A stretch of DNA of 64,000 nt from Actinomadura viridilutea (lineage in GTDB: Bacteria > Actinomycetota > Actinomycetes > Streptosporangiales > Streptosporangiaceae): positions 124,001-188,000 of the forward strand of contig PVNI01000009.1 of the NCBI GenBank assembly GCA_003001795.1. The letters are read 5' to 3'. The notes below the pieces were generated by a model. That model searched no databases. It saw nothing but the letters and a program-made list of their open reading frames with translations, and was not told the DNA's origin. A program made the position numbers and the translations under genes. Of this stretch, positions 56,317 to 64,000 are shown in pieces. Position 1 is the stretch's first letter, and each line of letters starts with the position of its first letter.

Positions 56317-57192
56317 GTGAGGCTGCGGCGTGCTCGGGTCAGTGCCGGAATCGCTGTGCTGGTCGCTCTGGTCGCGGGCTTTGTGTCCGCACCGGCAACC
56401 GCCCAGGCGGCGCCCACCGCGGCGCGGACCGACGGTGGGGAGGCCCGGCTGCAGCAGGTGGCCCGGGTGCTGCGCTCGGCCTCGGTCCCTGGAACCGCCT
56501 GGTATCGCGTGCCCGGTTCAGACATGGTCGAGGTGATCGCCGACCGCACGGTGACCGGCGTTCGGCTCGAACGCATCGAGGCCGCGATCCGGTCTTATAG
56601 CGACGTAGTGCGGTTGCGGCGCGTCGAAGGCGCCATCGGCGTCCGGCTCAGCGGGGGCGACCCGGTGTCCGGCGGTGGGGCTCGCTGCACCCTGGGCGCG
56701 AACGTGACGGACGGTGGTGCGTACTACTTCATCACCTCCGGGCACTGCGGCTCCGCTGTGAGCACCTGGTACACCCTCGACGGTGCGCTCGTCGGCTCTA
56801 CCGTCGCCAACAGCTTCCCCGGCAACGATTACTCCGTCGTGCGCTACACCGGCAGCGTGCCCCACGAAGGCACGGTCGGCGACCAGGACATCACTTCGGC
56901 CGGCAACGCCTACGTCGGGGAGAGCGTGTGCATGCGGGGGGCCGTGAGCGGAGTCCGCTGCGGCACGGTGCTGGCCCTCAACGCGACGGTGAACTACCCC
57001 GAGGGCACGGTGAGCGGGCTCATCCGGACGAACATCTGCAGCGAGCCCGGCGACAGCGGCGCTCCGCTCTACGACGGCACTCGTCTACTGGGCATCCTCT
57101 CCGGAGGAAGCGGCAACTGCACCTCGGGCGGGACCTCGTTCTTCCAGCCGATCATCGAGATTCTCAGCGCCTACGGCTTGGCCGTGTACTGA
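56317..57192 (+). CDS. Secreted S1 serine protease (streptogrisin/alpha-lytic type)
   Basis: 291 residues. Signal peptide ~1-32 ('SAGIAVLVALVAGFVSA'). Pro-region ~33-118. The chymotrypsin-fold protease holds the triad H143 ('TSGHC'), D171 ('GNDYSVVRY') and S247 ('GDSGAPLYDG'). Cysteines at 124, 144, 205, 215, 241 and near 269 fit three disulphides. The glycine at the S1 pocket region suggests small-residue specificity. GTG 56317 is chosen: GAGGAGAGG (56304-56312) precedes it, five bases away. It needs no neighbours. Streptogrisin-like enzymes digest external protein. A zymogen pro-domain is typical. Confidence 0.9.
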   Translation: MRLRRARVSAGIAVLVALVAGFVSAPATAQAAPTAARTDGGEARLQQVARVLRSASVPGTAWYRVPGSDMVEVIADRTVTGVRLERIEAAIRSYSDVVRLRRVEGAIGVRLSGGDPVSGGGARCTLGANVTDGGAYYFITSGHCGSAVSTWYTLDGALVGSTVANSFPGNDYSVVRYTGSVPHEGTVGDQDITSAGNAYVGESVCMRGAVSGVRCGTVLALNATVNYPEGTVSGLIRTNICSEPGDSGAPLYDGTRLLGILSGGSGNCTSGGTSFFQPIIEILSAYGLAVY

Positions 57193-57600
57193 GCAGGTCG
57201 GACGCGACGAAACGCTGCGGTAAGGCGCGCGAGTGTGTCGTGAACGTCTGCCCAGGTGCGGCAGGAGAAGACCTAGGGAGCGCTCCGGCTGTCCCGGCGC
57301 CTGAGCCATCTGAAGGGGCTGATTTTCCCGTCGCTGATCGTCTTGGTCGGCGGGAGCCGAAGAAGGCCGTCACATTCCTGCCGTCTGATCGAGGTCGTGC
57401 ACGCGCCGATCGTCCTCGCGTGATGGTCAAGCTTGTGCTGGTCGCGAGGTCTTCGCGTCCTCCCGGTGTCTGGTGAGGGCGGCCGGCGCGGTCAGCGTCA
57501 GTACGCCCGCCGCTCCTCGACGTGCGTACTGAGTTCTTCGTTGAACATCCGGCGTCTCCCGGCGCAACCTGCCGGGGCGGGTTCTCGCGCCGACAGCGAC
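57193..57600. other. Intergenic, no gene seen
   Basis: About 400 bases between the protease and the tandem repeats. No frame with a plausible protein; open frames are GC artefacts. Confidence 0.45.
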
Positions 57601-58297
57601 TCTGCGGCTCGGCGCGTATAGCCAGCCGCCATGTGCATGTGTGCAGGGCAAGCCCATGGCTGGGCCGTGCCGCTGCGTGTCGTTCGCTTGGCCCATCTCT
57701 GCGGTGTCTTGGGGCTCGGCTCCGAGTTGGTTCGGTGGTTTGGTCGCGTGTTCTGCTCATTCCGGAAGCCGCACTGCTGGTGTGGGTTGGATGGTGAGTT
57801 GCGACGGGGTGTCGTGTTGGCGTGGCGACTTCTTGCCGGTCAGCGCGTGCTGCTAGCCGGGCGTCGTTCGGGTTGCGCTGACGCCTGTGGTGGGTGCTGG
57901 GCAGCCAGTACGTGATGGCTGCGGTTGTGCCGCATCGAAACCGGACGTGCATGCGGTCAGCACTGCGGTGCTCTTGGGCTTGGCTTCGAGCTGCTTCGGT
58001 GGCTTGTATGCGTTCGGCTTGTTCCGGGCCTGGGGCTCACTCCGTTGGTGCGCGCCGGGTGGTGAGTTGCGACAGGCGTGCGTTGGCGTGCGACGGCTTG
58101 CGGGTCAGCGTGTACAGCCAGCCGCGTGTCGTTCGGGTTGCGCTGGCGCTTGTGGCGGGTGCTGGGCAAGCCAGTACGTGACGGATGGGGTGTGCCGGTT
58201 CGTGACCTGACCTGCACTTGGGCAGCACTGCGGTGCCCACGGCATTGCTCCGAGCTGGGTTGGCTGTTTGGGCGTGTGTTCGGTCTAGATGTGGATC
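57600..58297. repeat. Three degenerate tandem repeats, ~266-bp period
   Basis: Anchors 'ggttgcgctg' at 57871 and 58137, and 'ggtgagttgcgac' at 57793 and 58061, recur 266-268 bases apart; a third less exact unit lies at the 5' end. The third 'ggtgag' anchor at ~58319 falls inside the 3' end of the DUF4180 gene, so the unit edge coincides with that gene's C-terminal codons. No reading frame is kept. Similar in kind (not in sequence) to the repeat block at 3936. Confidence 0.65.
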
Positions 58298-58669
58298 TCA
58301 ATCCGCTGGTGTGAGTCGGGCGGTGAGGTCGTCCAACGTGGAGACGAACCAGACGTCGCGGCCCCGGTTGCTCTCCGCGACGAAGGCGCGCAGGGCGTTG
58401 CTTTCCTCCAGGTGCGTTGAGATGTCGCCGACGATGGCGACCCGCAGACCGTAGTTCACGAACTTCTGGAGAAAGCCTCCGGCGTTGCGGGTGGAGAGGT
58501 CGAAGAACGCGTCGTCAAGTCGCTCGGTCGGGATGACGACCGTGTCGGCCTGGCTGCCGAAGGCGTCTCCAATGAGGTCCAGGGCGTCCTGCTCCGTCTT
58601 CAGAGGGGAACCCTCCGGTGGGCAGAGGAGGATCGTGCTGTCGCCGATGCGCGTGCTTGTTTGAGGCAT
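58298..58669 (-). CDS. DUF4180 domain protein
   Basis: 123 residues. 'TEQDALDLIGDAFGSQADTV', 'RLDDAFFDLSTRNAGGFLQK' and 'GLRVAIVGDISTHLEESNAL' are DUF4180 features. The fold is small alpha/beta, cytosolic. Members are common in actinobacteria and Bacillus next to regulators; function unknown (some annotated as STAS-like). Minus strand; it is unrelated to the repeat array except for the shared 3' edge. The regulator gene upstream (58822) may be linked but is ~150 bases away. Confidence 0.75.
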   Translation of the reverse strand: MPQTSTRIGDSTILLCPPEGSPLKTEQDALDLIGDAFGSQADTVVIPTERLDDAFFDLSTRNAGGFLQKFVNYGLRVAIVGDISTHLEESNALRAFVAESNRGRDVWFVSTLDDLTARLTPAD

Positions 58670-58821
58670 TGAAGATCCGTGGGGCTGTGTCGTGTCTCGG
58701 TGGCCCGGAGACGCTGGCTGTCTGTATGGGCGGTTCGGTGTGTCAGGGGTCCGGGACGGCTGTCGGGTGGCGATGAGTCGGCGGGTCTTGCGCGGCTGTG
58801 CTGCTCAGGTGTCGAGTTCGG

Positions 58822-59256
58822 TCATGACGTCGCGTTGAGGAAGGCGTCGACCAGGCGGAGGAGTTCGGCGGCGCGGTCGAGGTCGGCCAAGATGATGATC
58901 TTCATCGTGGTGCGCTCCTCGTCGTAGACGACCTCGATGCGCGGCCGGCGGGCGTCGCGGGAGCCGCCGACCGCGGCCGTCAGATGGGTGCTGATGCGGG
59001 ACATCAACTCCCGGTCGACCGCGTCGATCTGCACGACGCTGGTCACTTCGGCGCGCGGGCGACTGCTCGGCGGCCGCGATCCGTCCACCCGCTGCCCGGT
59101 GAAGACCTCCAGATCCGCGCGCGCGATCCGGTACTGCTTGCCGATGCGAACGGCCTTGAGGCGCCCGTCGCGCACGTAGCCGCGCACGGTCTTCACATGA
59201 AGCCCGAGCAGGTCGGCCACCTGCTCGACGGAGTACCACTGCTCGACCTGCTCCAA
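58822..59256 (-). CDS. Excisionase/MerR-type helix-turn-helix regulator
   Basis: 144 residues from TTG 59256. The N-terminus is an HTH_17/excisionase wing: 'YSVEQVADLLGLHVKTVRGY', 'VRDGRLKAVRIGKQYRIAR'. The C-terminal ~75 residues are unlike the DNA-binding part ('EVTSVVQIDAVDRELMSRIS') and probably dimerise. Such proteins control prophages, plasmids or metabolic genes. A near-perfect 14-bp inverted repeat lies right at the start codon (59261-59302), pointing to autoregulation. The ribosome site is 'agggaa' within that repeat, so binding would also hide it. Confidence 0.85.
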   Translation of the reverse strand: MEQVEQWYSVEQVADLLGLHVKTVRGYVRDGRLKAVRIGKQYRIARADLEVFTGQRVDGSRPPSSRPRAEVTSVVQIDAVDRELMSRISTHLTAAVGGSRDARRPRIEVVYDEERTTMKIIILADLDRAAELLRLVDAFLNATS

Positions 59257-59260
59257 GATT

Positions 59261-59302
59261 CCCTAACCTTCCCTGTTATGTCGTTGATAGGGAAGGATAG
59301 GG
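59261..59302. promoter_or_regulatory. Near-perfect 14-bp inverted repeat
   Basis: Left arm ccctaaccttccct (59261-59274), right arm agggaaggataggg (59289-59302): 13 of 14 positions pair, with a 14-base spacer. It overlaps the translation-initiation region of the excisionase-like regulator, so it is probably its operator. Confidence 0.8.
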
Positions 59303-59548
59303 CAGGTAGTCGGGCGTGTGCATCCTGGATTCGCAGCGAGGGCACTGGGAGCGGGGCTTGAGCGTCCAGGCGACGGCGGGGCTCCGGCGGAGTGCCTGCA
59401 GCGGCAGCCGACACATGCAGAAGGCGGCACCCGTTACCGCCTTGCCGGCGAGCATCGAGGGAGCTGGTTCGGGACGCGGCACGTTGGGTGCACCGTGCGA
59501 TGAGGCGTCGGTGAGCGGTCGGCACCAGCGGCGCTGGCGCGCCGCTGG

Positions 59549-60202
59549 TCAGGACGATTCCTCCTTCGGGTTCTCGGCGAGGACGCAGGCCACAGGGGGA
59601 TCAAGGTCGAGGATCTCGACTCGGAAGTGAGCGAAGCCCGCCTGAGTCAGGAGATCTTTGAGTTCCTCGGCGGCTCGGTCCGTGGTGTCTCGGGTCGCGC
59701 CCGGGCAGCGGGGTTGGCTGACGAGCGCGATGCGGCCCGCAGGGCGCAGCAGGCGGCGCAGATCGCGAAGCCGTTCCACCCGGTCGGGCCACATGCCCGC
59801 GTTGTTGACGGCGAGGATGGCGTCGAGTGGATCGCCGAAGTCCGGCAGCCTTTCCACAGAGGTGTGGATGAGGTGAACGCGTCCGGCGCGGACGGCGGCG
59901 GCGTTGCGCCGGCGGGCCTGCCGGACCATGAGCTCGGAGTGGTCGATGCCGTAGACGTGGCCGCGGGTGGCCTTGGCGGCGAGTGCGGCGATGGCGATGC
60001 CGGGGCCGAAGCCGACTTCGAGAACTCTGTCGGTGGGCTGCACGTCCAGCAGCGACACCGCCCACACGTTGCGCTGCCGGTTGGACCGGCGATGAGCCAT
60101 GATCCAGCCGACCACCCGTCCGGTGACGCCTCGGGGGTGGTGGAACTGCCCCACCAATGTCCTGATCACGCGCTGTTTCAGCGTGGCTCCTGCTGTCGGC
60201 AT
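59549..60202 (-). CDS. Class I SAM-dependent methyltransferase
   Basis: 217 residues. Motif I 'VLEVGFGPGIAIAALAA', post-I 'VYGIDHSELMV', motif II 'DAILAVNNAGMW' and 'LRRLLRPAGRIALVSQP'. The N-terminus has 'GRVVGWIMAHRRSNRQRNVW', as in UbiE/Methyltransf_25 proteins. Substrate unknown. It is divergent from the MerR-family gene; the 40-base gap holds a perfect palindrome, so the methyltransferase is the likely target of that regulator. ATG 60202 ('cggcat' on the plus strand). Confidence 0.85.
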   Translation of the reverse strand: MPTAGATLKQRVIRTLVGQFHHPRGVTGRVVGWIMAHRRSNRQRNVWAVSLLDVQPTDRVLEVGFGPGIAIAALAAKATRGHVYGIDHSELMVRQARRRNAAAVRAGRVHLIHTSVERLPDFGDPLDAILAVNNAGMWPDRVERLRDLRRLLRPAGRIALVSQPRCPGATRDTTDRAAEELKDLLTQAGFAHFRVEILDLDPPVACVLAENPKEESS

Positions 60203-60216
60203 GCTCGCCAGTGAAC

Positions 60217-60238
60217 GACTTCAAGTACGCTTGAAGTC
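60217..60238. promoter_or_regulatory. MerR-type operator palindrome
   Basis: gacttcaag - tacg - cttgaagtc: two perfect 9-base arms with a 4-base spacer (60217-60225, 60230-60238). It ends 3 bases before the MerR ATG and lies 15 bases upstream of the methyltransferase start, so one site can control both. Confidence 0.8.
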
Positions 60239-60241
60239 AAG

Positions 60242-60679
60242 ATGGCGGAGGAGCAGCAGCTGACGATCGGGGAGCTGGCGAGCCGCACCGGCGTCGCCAC
60301 CTCGACTCTGCGCTACTGGGAGGAGGTCGGACTGCTGCCCGCGCCCGCCCGAGTCGGCGGCCGACGGCGTTATCCGCCGTCGGTGGTCGGGCTGGTCGGT
60401 GCGATCCTGCTGCTGCAGGGCGTCGGTTTCACGTTGCGTGAGATCAAGGCTTTCGTCGAACCTCGGACGCGCGTCGGCGACGTCCGGCGGGAACTGTTCC
60501 AGCGCAAGATCGCCGAGTTGGACCGGTTGATTCATCAGGCGCAGGTGGCGCGCAACGCCATCGCTCATGGCATGGGCTGCCCGCACGAAGACGTCTTCGA
60601 ATGCCCTACGTTCGCCGACTTGGTCGCGTCGCGACTGGCAGGGCTTTCTCTCGAAGAGGCTCATCCTGACGGAACCTGA
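60242..60679 (+). CDS. MerR-family transcriptional regulator
   Basis: 145 residues. 'LTIGELASRTGVATSTLRYW' is the MerR recognition helix; 'EEVGLLPAPARVGGRRRYP' the wing. The C-terminal coiled coil (~70-125) continues to 'GCPHEDVFECPTF' with two cysteines, as in metal- or redox-sensing members (SoxR-like), though spacing is not a proven metal site. No ribosome site is seen: ATG is 3 bases after the palindrome, so the mRNA is probably leaderless. It would bend the divergent promoter and drive the methyltransferase. Confidence 0.9.
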   Translation: MAEEQQLTIGELASRTGVATSTLRYWEEVGLLPAPARVGGRRRYPPSVVGLVGAILLLQGVGFTLREIKAFVEPRTRVGDVRRELFQRKIAELDRLIHQAQVARNAIAHGMGCPHEDVFECPTFADLVASRLAGLSLEEAHPDGT

Positions 60680-60795
60680 TTTCGGTGTGCGATGCACAGC
60701 TCGCGCTTGCAGGCGGGTGCTGCCGCGGGACCCCATTTGTCGTGGTGTCGGCCGGCGAGGTCGGCTTGTCGGTGGTGGCGGCTAAATTGCGCCGC

Positions 60796-61533
60796 ATGTC
60801 GCGAGGAGACTTGAAGAACCTCCCGGACGGGCTGCCTGCGGGCAGGCTCATCACACCTGAAGGGGCCGACAGTCCCGCTCTATGGGTTTCGGACGAGCAG
60901 CTGTCTGACGCCGACGTGCATTGGGCTCGGCTCTACGACATCCGCCGGGAGACCGGTCTCTACCCCCTGCTGCTGGACGGGCCGAGCAGCGACCCGATCA
61001 ATCTGTGGCATGACGAGGAGCTGTGGCCCAAGGCGATCGCCGACATCGACGCGCTGGATGCCGCCGACGTTCTGGCGGAGCGGTGGCGCGAACTGATGAG
61101 GGACGACGAGGAGGCCCTGTCGCTGGCGCCTGCGGGCACGACGGACGCGGACGCCGACGCCGTCGCGCGGCACATGGCCGAAGGTCTCGGTGAGGTGGAC
61201 TCCTGGATCCTCGGCCTGGTCCCCGCCGACCGGGGAGCGGACACGCTGACCGTGGCGGGCTGGGCCGGGCCCTGGAACCACATAAGGACGGTGGAGGTCT
61301 CCGCCGTCGTCCGGTCCTGGGAGGAGCGGTTCGGCGCACGCGTGGTGGCGGTGGGTTACGACGTGCTCGATCTTTCTGTGGCCGCACCGCCGACGACGAT
61401 CGAACATGCCCGCCAGGTGGCTGCCGAGCACTATGCCTTCTGCCCGGACAACATCTGGCAAGGGATCGGCGACTTCGAGGAGTACGCGAGCAGTCTGGTC
61501 GGCGCTCAACGCTGGCAGTTCTGGTGGGACTGA
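60796..61533 (+). CDS. DUF4253 domain protein
   Basis: 245 residues from ATG 60796 (longer frame starts at 60685 but without support). 'LPAGRLITPEGADSPALWVS' at the start; 'RETGLYPLLLDG' and the DUF4253 core 'RVVAVGYDVLDLSVAAPPTT', 'AAEHYAFCPDNIWQG', ending 'QRWQFWWD'. DUF4253 is a common actinobacterial family of unknown function; it has been seen with toxin/immunity genes, consistent with this part of the window. Cytosolic. Follows the MerR gene in the same direction. Confidence 0.8.
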   Translation: MSRGDLKNLPDGLPAGRLITPEGADSPALWVSDEQLSDADVHWARLYDIRRETGLYPLLLDGPSSDPINLWHDEELWPKAIADIDALDAADVLAERWRELMRDDEEALSLAPAGTTDADADAVARHMAEGLGEVDSWILGLVPADRGADTLTVAGWAGPWNHIRTVEVSAVVRSWEERFGARVVAVGYDVLDLSVAAPPTTIEHARQVAAEHYAFCPDNIWQGIGDFEEYASSLVGAQRWQFWWD

Positions 61534-61789
61534 CGGTCAGCCGTCGGTGTGGCGGAGCCGCGTTCGTCCTCCCCGGTGAGTGCTCCGATCGGTGAGGGCG
61601 CGTGAAGTTAAGCGCGTCTTGCGGACGGCGTTGGTGCTGACATCGTGATGGCGTCCGGGAGAAGACGTGACCGTTTCGGACACGGCCGTCACCTCTCGGA
61701 CGCCCCCCGCAGCACGTCCATCACCGGCTCCCGCACCCGCATCCATGCACCGCACCTGCCGTCAGGACAGGCAAGCATCACCGTCGTCA

Positions 61790-62071
61790 TCAGTTGCGGA
61801 GTGGTTGGGCGATCTTCCGGGCGGCCATGTCCGTCCGATCAGCAGAGGCAATGGTCTCGCCGGTGTCGGCCCAGACGAACCACCACACGCCGCGGACGTA
61901 GTCGCTCCCGACCTCTCTCACACGCGCGGTGCCCGGCTTGACGACCCGCAGCAGTGGGAAACCGCGCCGCTCCACCACTGTGCCGTGGACTTCCTGTGGT
62001 GCAAGGGCTGCTTTGAGCGCGTCCAAAAGCGACCGTCTCTGATTGCGCGGCACGAGGCGTTCGGGGGTCAT
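61790..62071 (-). CDS. Small conserved protein of a two-gene pair, distal
   Basis: 93 residues from ATG 62071 (start 'MTPERLVPRNQRRSLLDALK'; AGAGGACGG is upstream). Beta-strand rich: 'GTVVERRGFPLLRVVKPGTA', 'YVRGVWWFVWADTGETI'. It recurs with the gene at 62185 in other actinomycetes, often beside a helix-turn-helix gene. No enzyme or toxin motif. About 110 bases downstream of its partner and on the same strand, so likely an operon. Confidence 0.6.
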   Translation of the reverse strand: MTPERLVPRNQRRSLLDALKAALAPQEVHGTVVERRGFPLLRVVKPGTARVREVGSDYVRGVWWFVWADTGETIASADRTDMAARKIAQPLRN

Positions 62072-62184
62072 CGTATGCCGTCCTCTGTCGAATCCCATGT
62101 AATCGGGGGTCCTTCCGTGTGTGTGAGGCGCGGCCGGTGTGCCCGGGGGGACGCCCACCGGCCGCGCCGCCTCCTCCTATTTGG

Positions 62185-62460
62185 TCAGCGCCGCTTGTTC
62201 TTGGCCCGCGCGCGTTCTGCCTCGGCGTTGAGCGCCTTGCGCAACGCCGTTGGGTTCGGCTCCATAACGGTTGCGTCCACGCCTGCGCTGGGCTCGATGA
62301 GCGTGGCGACGTATTCGCCAGGCTCCCCGTCCCATCGCGTGGACCGCCAGATGCGGTGCCCGGGGAACTCCTTCTGGAGCTGCGGCAGTGACCGCCGGTC
62401 CGGTGCAGTCCGAGCGGAGCGGTGAGTGCGACGTGTGTGCCGGTCCAGGCGGCCCGGCAT
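62185..62460 (-). CDS. Small conserved protein of a two-gene pair, proximal
   Basis: 91 residues from ATG 62460 (GGGAAA precedes). The conserved part is 'LPQLQKEFPGHRIWRSTRWD', 'VDATVMEPNPTALRKALNAE', followed by a basic C-terminus. The N-terminal 30 residues are Arg-rich and may be an artefact, so the true start could be internal. Together with the downstream gene it forms a small bicistronic unit of unknown function. Confidence 0.55.
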   Translation of the reverse strand: MPGRLDRHTRRTHRSARTAPDRRSLPQLQKEFPGHRIWRSTRWDGEPGEYVATLIEPSAGVDATVMEPNPTALRKALNAEAERARAKNKRR

Positions 62461-62701
62461 CCACCGCTGTTTCCCGGGGCAGGCGGGTGCACGCCTACCT
62501 TGCCCGGAGCGTGGCATGTTCTGTGTGACGTCGTGCTTGCCTTCGAAGGTGCCGAGGCGCTACCCGCCATCGGACAACAAGGCCGAAACCTGATCAAGAC
62601 CGGAGGGGGCCGGTGACGGACGGCACCGAAGGGCTCATTCCGGGAAGCGTCCCACCCGCCGACGTCGGCGCACGGTGAGGCGGTTCGGGGCGGCCGTCAG
62701 G

Positions 62702-63193
62702 TCACCCCAGTCGCTTTTCCAGTTCGATCTCGTCGCGGATCGGGATGCCGTAGTTGCCGGTCAGGGGGATCTCTGGCTTCAGCCGCGTACGGGAGTCGGT
62801 GACGGCGCGGGGGAGCACGGCGGCGATGTGGAAGTCGCGGCGCTGGTAGAAGCGCAGAGCGTCGACGTTGTCGTTGGTGGTGATGAGCCACAGCCGTGTG
62901 TGCCCCTGGCTCGACGCCCACTGCTCGACCGTCTCGATCAGGGCGGTGCCGACCCCGCGCCACTGCTCGGCGGTGTGCAAGGTGAGGATCTCGCAGTGCT
63001 TGCGTGCCTCGTCCGGCACGTAGGTGAGCACGCCCAGCAGACGCCCGTCGTCGGCGTCGGCCACGAACGCCGGGTGGTCAAGCGGGTAGAGCAGCTCCCC
63101 GCGGCGCGCCACCCTGGCGCTGTGGTTCCGGGCCAGGAACGCCTCGACCGCCGCCCGATCGGCACTGTCCCGTGGACGCACCTTCGTCCGCAT
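62702..63193 (-). CDS. GNAT-family N-acetyltransferase
   Basis: 163 residues. 'VRPRDSADRAAVEAFLARNH' at the N-terminus, motif A 'QWRGVGTALIETVEQWASS' (R/Q-x-x-G-x-G/A) with 'LLGVLTYVPDEARKHCEIL' before it, and the motif-B 'VDALRFYQRRDF'. Acetyl-CoA donor; the acceptor is unknown. Single gene, ATG 63193. Confidence 0.85.
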   Translation of the reverse strand: MRTKVRPRDSADRAAVEAFLARNHSARVARRGELLYPLDHPAFVADADDGRLLGVLTYVPDEARKHCEILTLHTAEQWRGVGTALIETVEQWASSQGHTRLWLITTNDNVDALRFYQRRDFHIAAVLPRAVTDSRTRLKPEIPLTGNYGIPIRDEIELEKRLG

Positions 63194-63360
63194 GATCCTT
63201 CACCCGCTTCCTCGGTGATGGACGCCCGCCTGCCAGCCACCGACCTCATTGTCGAGGGAGAGAGCGCACCTCGGGACGGATGAACGCTATCGCACCATCG
63301 CCTGGGCGACGGCGCCCGTCGTAGCCGACTGCGATGCGGACACTGTCGTAGACGTGCCTC

Positions 63361-63560
63361 GGGCCCGACCTGGGCGTCGTGGAGCCGGACGGGCGGCGCC
63401 GCGCCGACGATGTGATCAACGCCGGTGGGGAGAAGGGCGTGGCCGACGAGGTCGCCGCGGTGCCGGCCCGCCATCCGGCCGTGCACGGCGGGGTCGTGGT
63501 GGGTCGTCCCGACACCGAGTCGTGGATAGGACGCCGCGCGGTGAGCGCGCATGAGCGGTC
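63361..63560 (+). pseudogene. AMP-dependent acyl-CoA synthetase C-terminal relic
   Basis: Plus-strand frame reads 'DLGVVEPDGRRRADDVINAG', 'GEKGVADEVAAVPARHPAV', 'VVVGRPDTESW'. It matches the hinge and C-terminal domain of acyl-CoA/acetyl-CoA synthetases (R-A-D-D-V-I-N-A-G-G-E), with the usual F-L-G missing. The N-terminal adenylation domain and the end are gone. Confidence 0.7.
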
Positions 63561-63639
63561 CGCACGAGCCTGCGGCCTTGAGCTCCTCGCCCTACCGCCG
63601 CGGCAACGACCGCGGCAGCGACCCTCGGGGCACCGGCCT

Positions 63640-64000
63640 GGGCCTGCCGATCGCCCTCGCAACGTTCGGTTCGGTGGAGACTGGCATGCCCGCCTCAAGC
63701 TGGGAGGGCTCCGGCAGGTCGGCGACGATGCCGCCGAGCCGCTCGGCGTCGTGGCGCGCCGCGTGCAGGATCTGGCGGGCGTCGGGGGCGGACAGGGCCG
63801 TCTTCAGCCGGGTCAGCAGTCCGGTGATCGGCGCCCGCAGGTCGTCACCGGGCTCCAGCGCGTCCGTCCGCTGCGAATTGGGGGTGGTGCAGGAGACGTT
63901 GGTGACGTGGCGACTGCCTTGCGCCCTGCTTGCGCGTCTGACGGGCCTTGGCGCGGAATGCGCGACGGTAGGCGCCCGGTGTCGTGCCCAGGGCGTTGAG
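63640..64000 (-). pseudogene. AraC-type HTH fragment fused to HisKA-like fragment (partial at window edge)
   Basis: The minus frame open from the window edge encodes 'LNALGTTPGAYRRAFRAKAR', the last helix of an AraC-family regulator. It runs on without a stop into 'DDLRAPITGLLTRLKTAL' and 'AARHDAERLGGIVADL', the H-box neighbourhood of a histidine kinase (the H itself replaced). The two halves do not belong together, so this is a rearranged or decayed junction; the AraC gene may be intact beyond the edge. Confidence 0.5.

Noticed and set aside
57600-58297. Possible CRISPR array
   Set aside because: Repeat period is ~266 bp and degenerate; no short identical repeats with spacers, no cas genes.

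Overview
The window is high-GC actinobacterial DNA. The protein families (WXG100-like proteins, an LCP ligase, a GlfT2/UDP-galactopyranose mutase galactan operon, many GTG/TTG starts, leaderless-looking genes, RHS toxins with signal peptides) fit a sporoactinomycete of the Thermomonosporaceae/Streptosporangiales type (for example Actinomadura). The genus is an inference; there is no rRNA or marker gene here.

Layout. (1) 1-7.9 kb: type VII secretion (ESX)-associated genes without the secretion core: an incomplete scramblase-like protein, a small WXG-like protein with a large membrane/secreted partner, a WXG100 protein coupled to a YbaB-family protein, and a Pro-rich ParA/MinD-like ATPase coupled to a 150-aa protein. 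Between them lie a sugar-kinase relic and a block of decayed ~286-bp tandem repeats. (2) 8.5-14.9 kb: a duplicated and decaying cassette of unrecognised proteins built from a recurring 'GY(L/V)W' repeat domain, a 138-aa partner protein and a 'HTDGTWVW' domain. It contains one frameshifted copy, one scrambled copy with an inverted piece, and one long three-repeat protein. (3) 15.5-27.7 kb: single-pass Pro-rich surface proteins, a MarR/epoxide-hydrolase divergent pair, a DUF6177-like gene, an LCP wall-polymer ligase, a family 2 glycosyltransferase, a 1088-aa membrane-anchored propeller protein and a GH43 glycosidase. (4) 27.7-39.1 kb: a cell-wall galactan locus. The minus-strand operon glf-glfT2-permease-ATPase-sulfatase is divergent from sulfotransferase - sulfotransferase-like protein - GlfT1-like transferase - acyltransferase. 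Together they suggest synthesis, export and decoration (sulfation, acylation) of a galactofuranose polymer. (5) 39.4-56.1 kb: a LamG surface protein and a 2271-aa RHS/YD-repeat polymorphic toxin with a HINT domain and a short C-terminal toxin. Downstream is an array of immunity-type genes and wreckage: a pentapeptide-like protein, two DUF4259 paralogues, a barstar, a frameshifted HEAT-like gene, three copies of one small helical gene, a displaced HINT fragment and two transposase remnants. (6) 56.3-64 kb: an S1 protease, tandem repeats, DUF4180, an excisionase-type regulator with a near-perfect palindrome at its start, a MerR/methyltransferase divergent pair sharing a perfect palindrome, DUF4253, two small paired genes, a GNAT acetyltransferase, and relics of an acyl-CoA synthetase and an AraC/histidine-kinase chimera at the window edge.

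The strongest candidates for something undescribed are the duplicated GYLW-repeat cassette (9.3-14.9 kb), the sulfated-galactan hypothesis (27.7-39 kb) and the recombining toxin/immunity array (50.4-56.1 kb). All functional statements come from reading motifs by eye; no database search was run.
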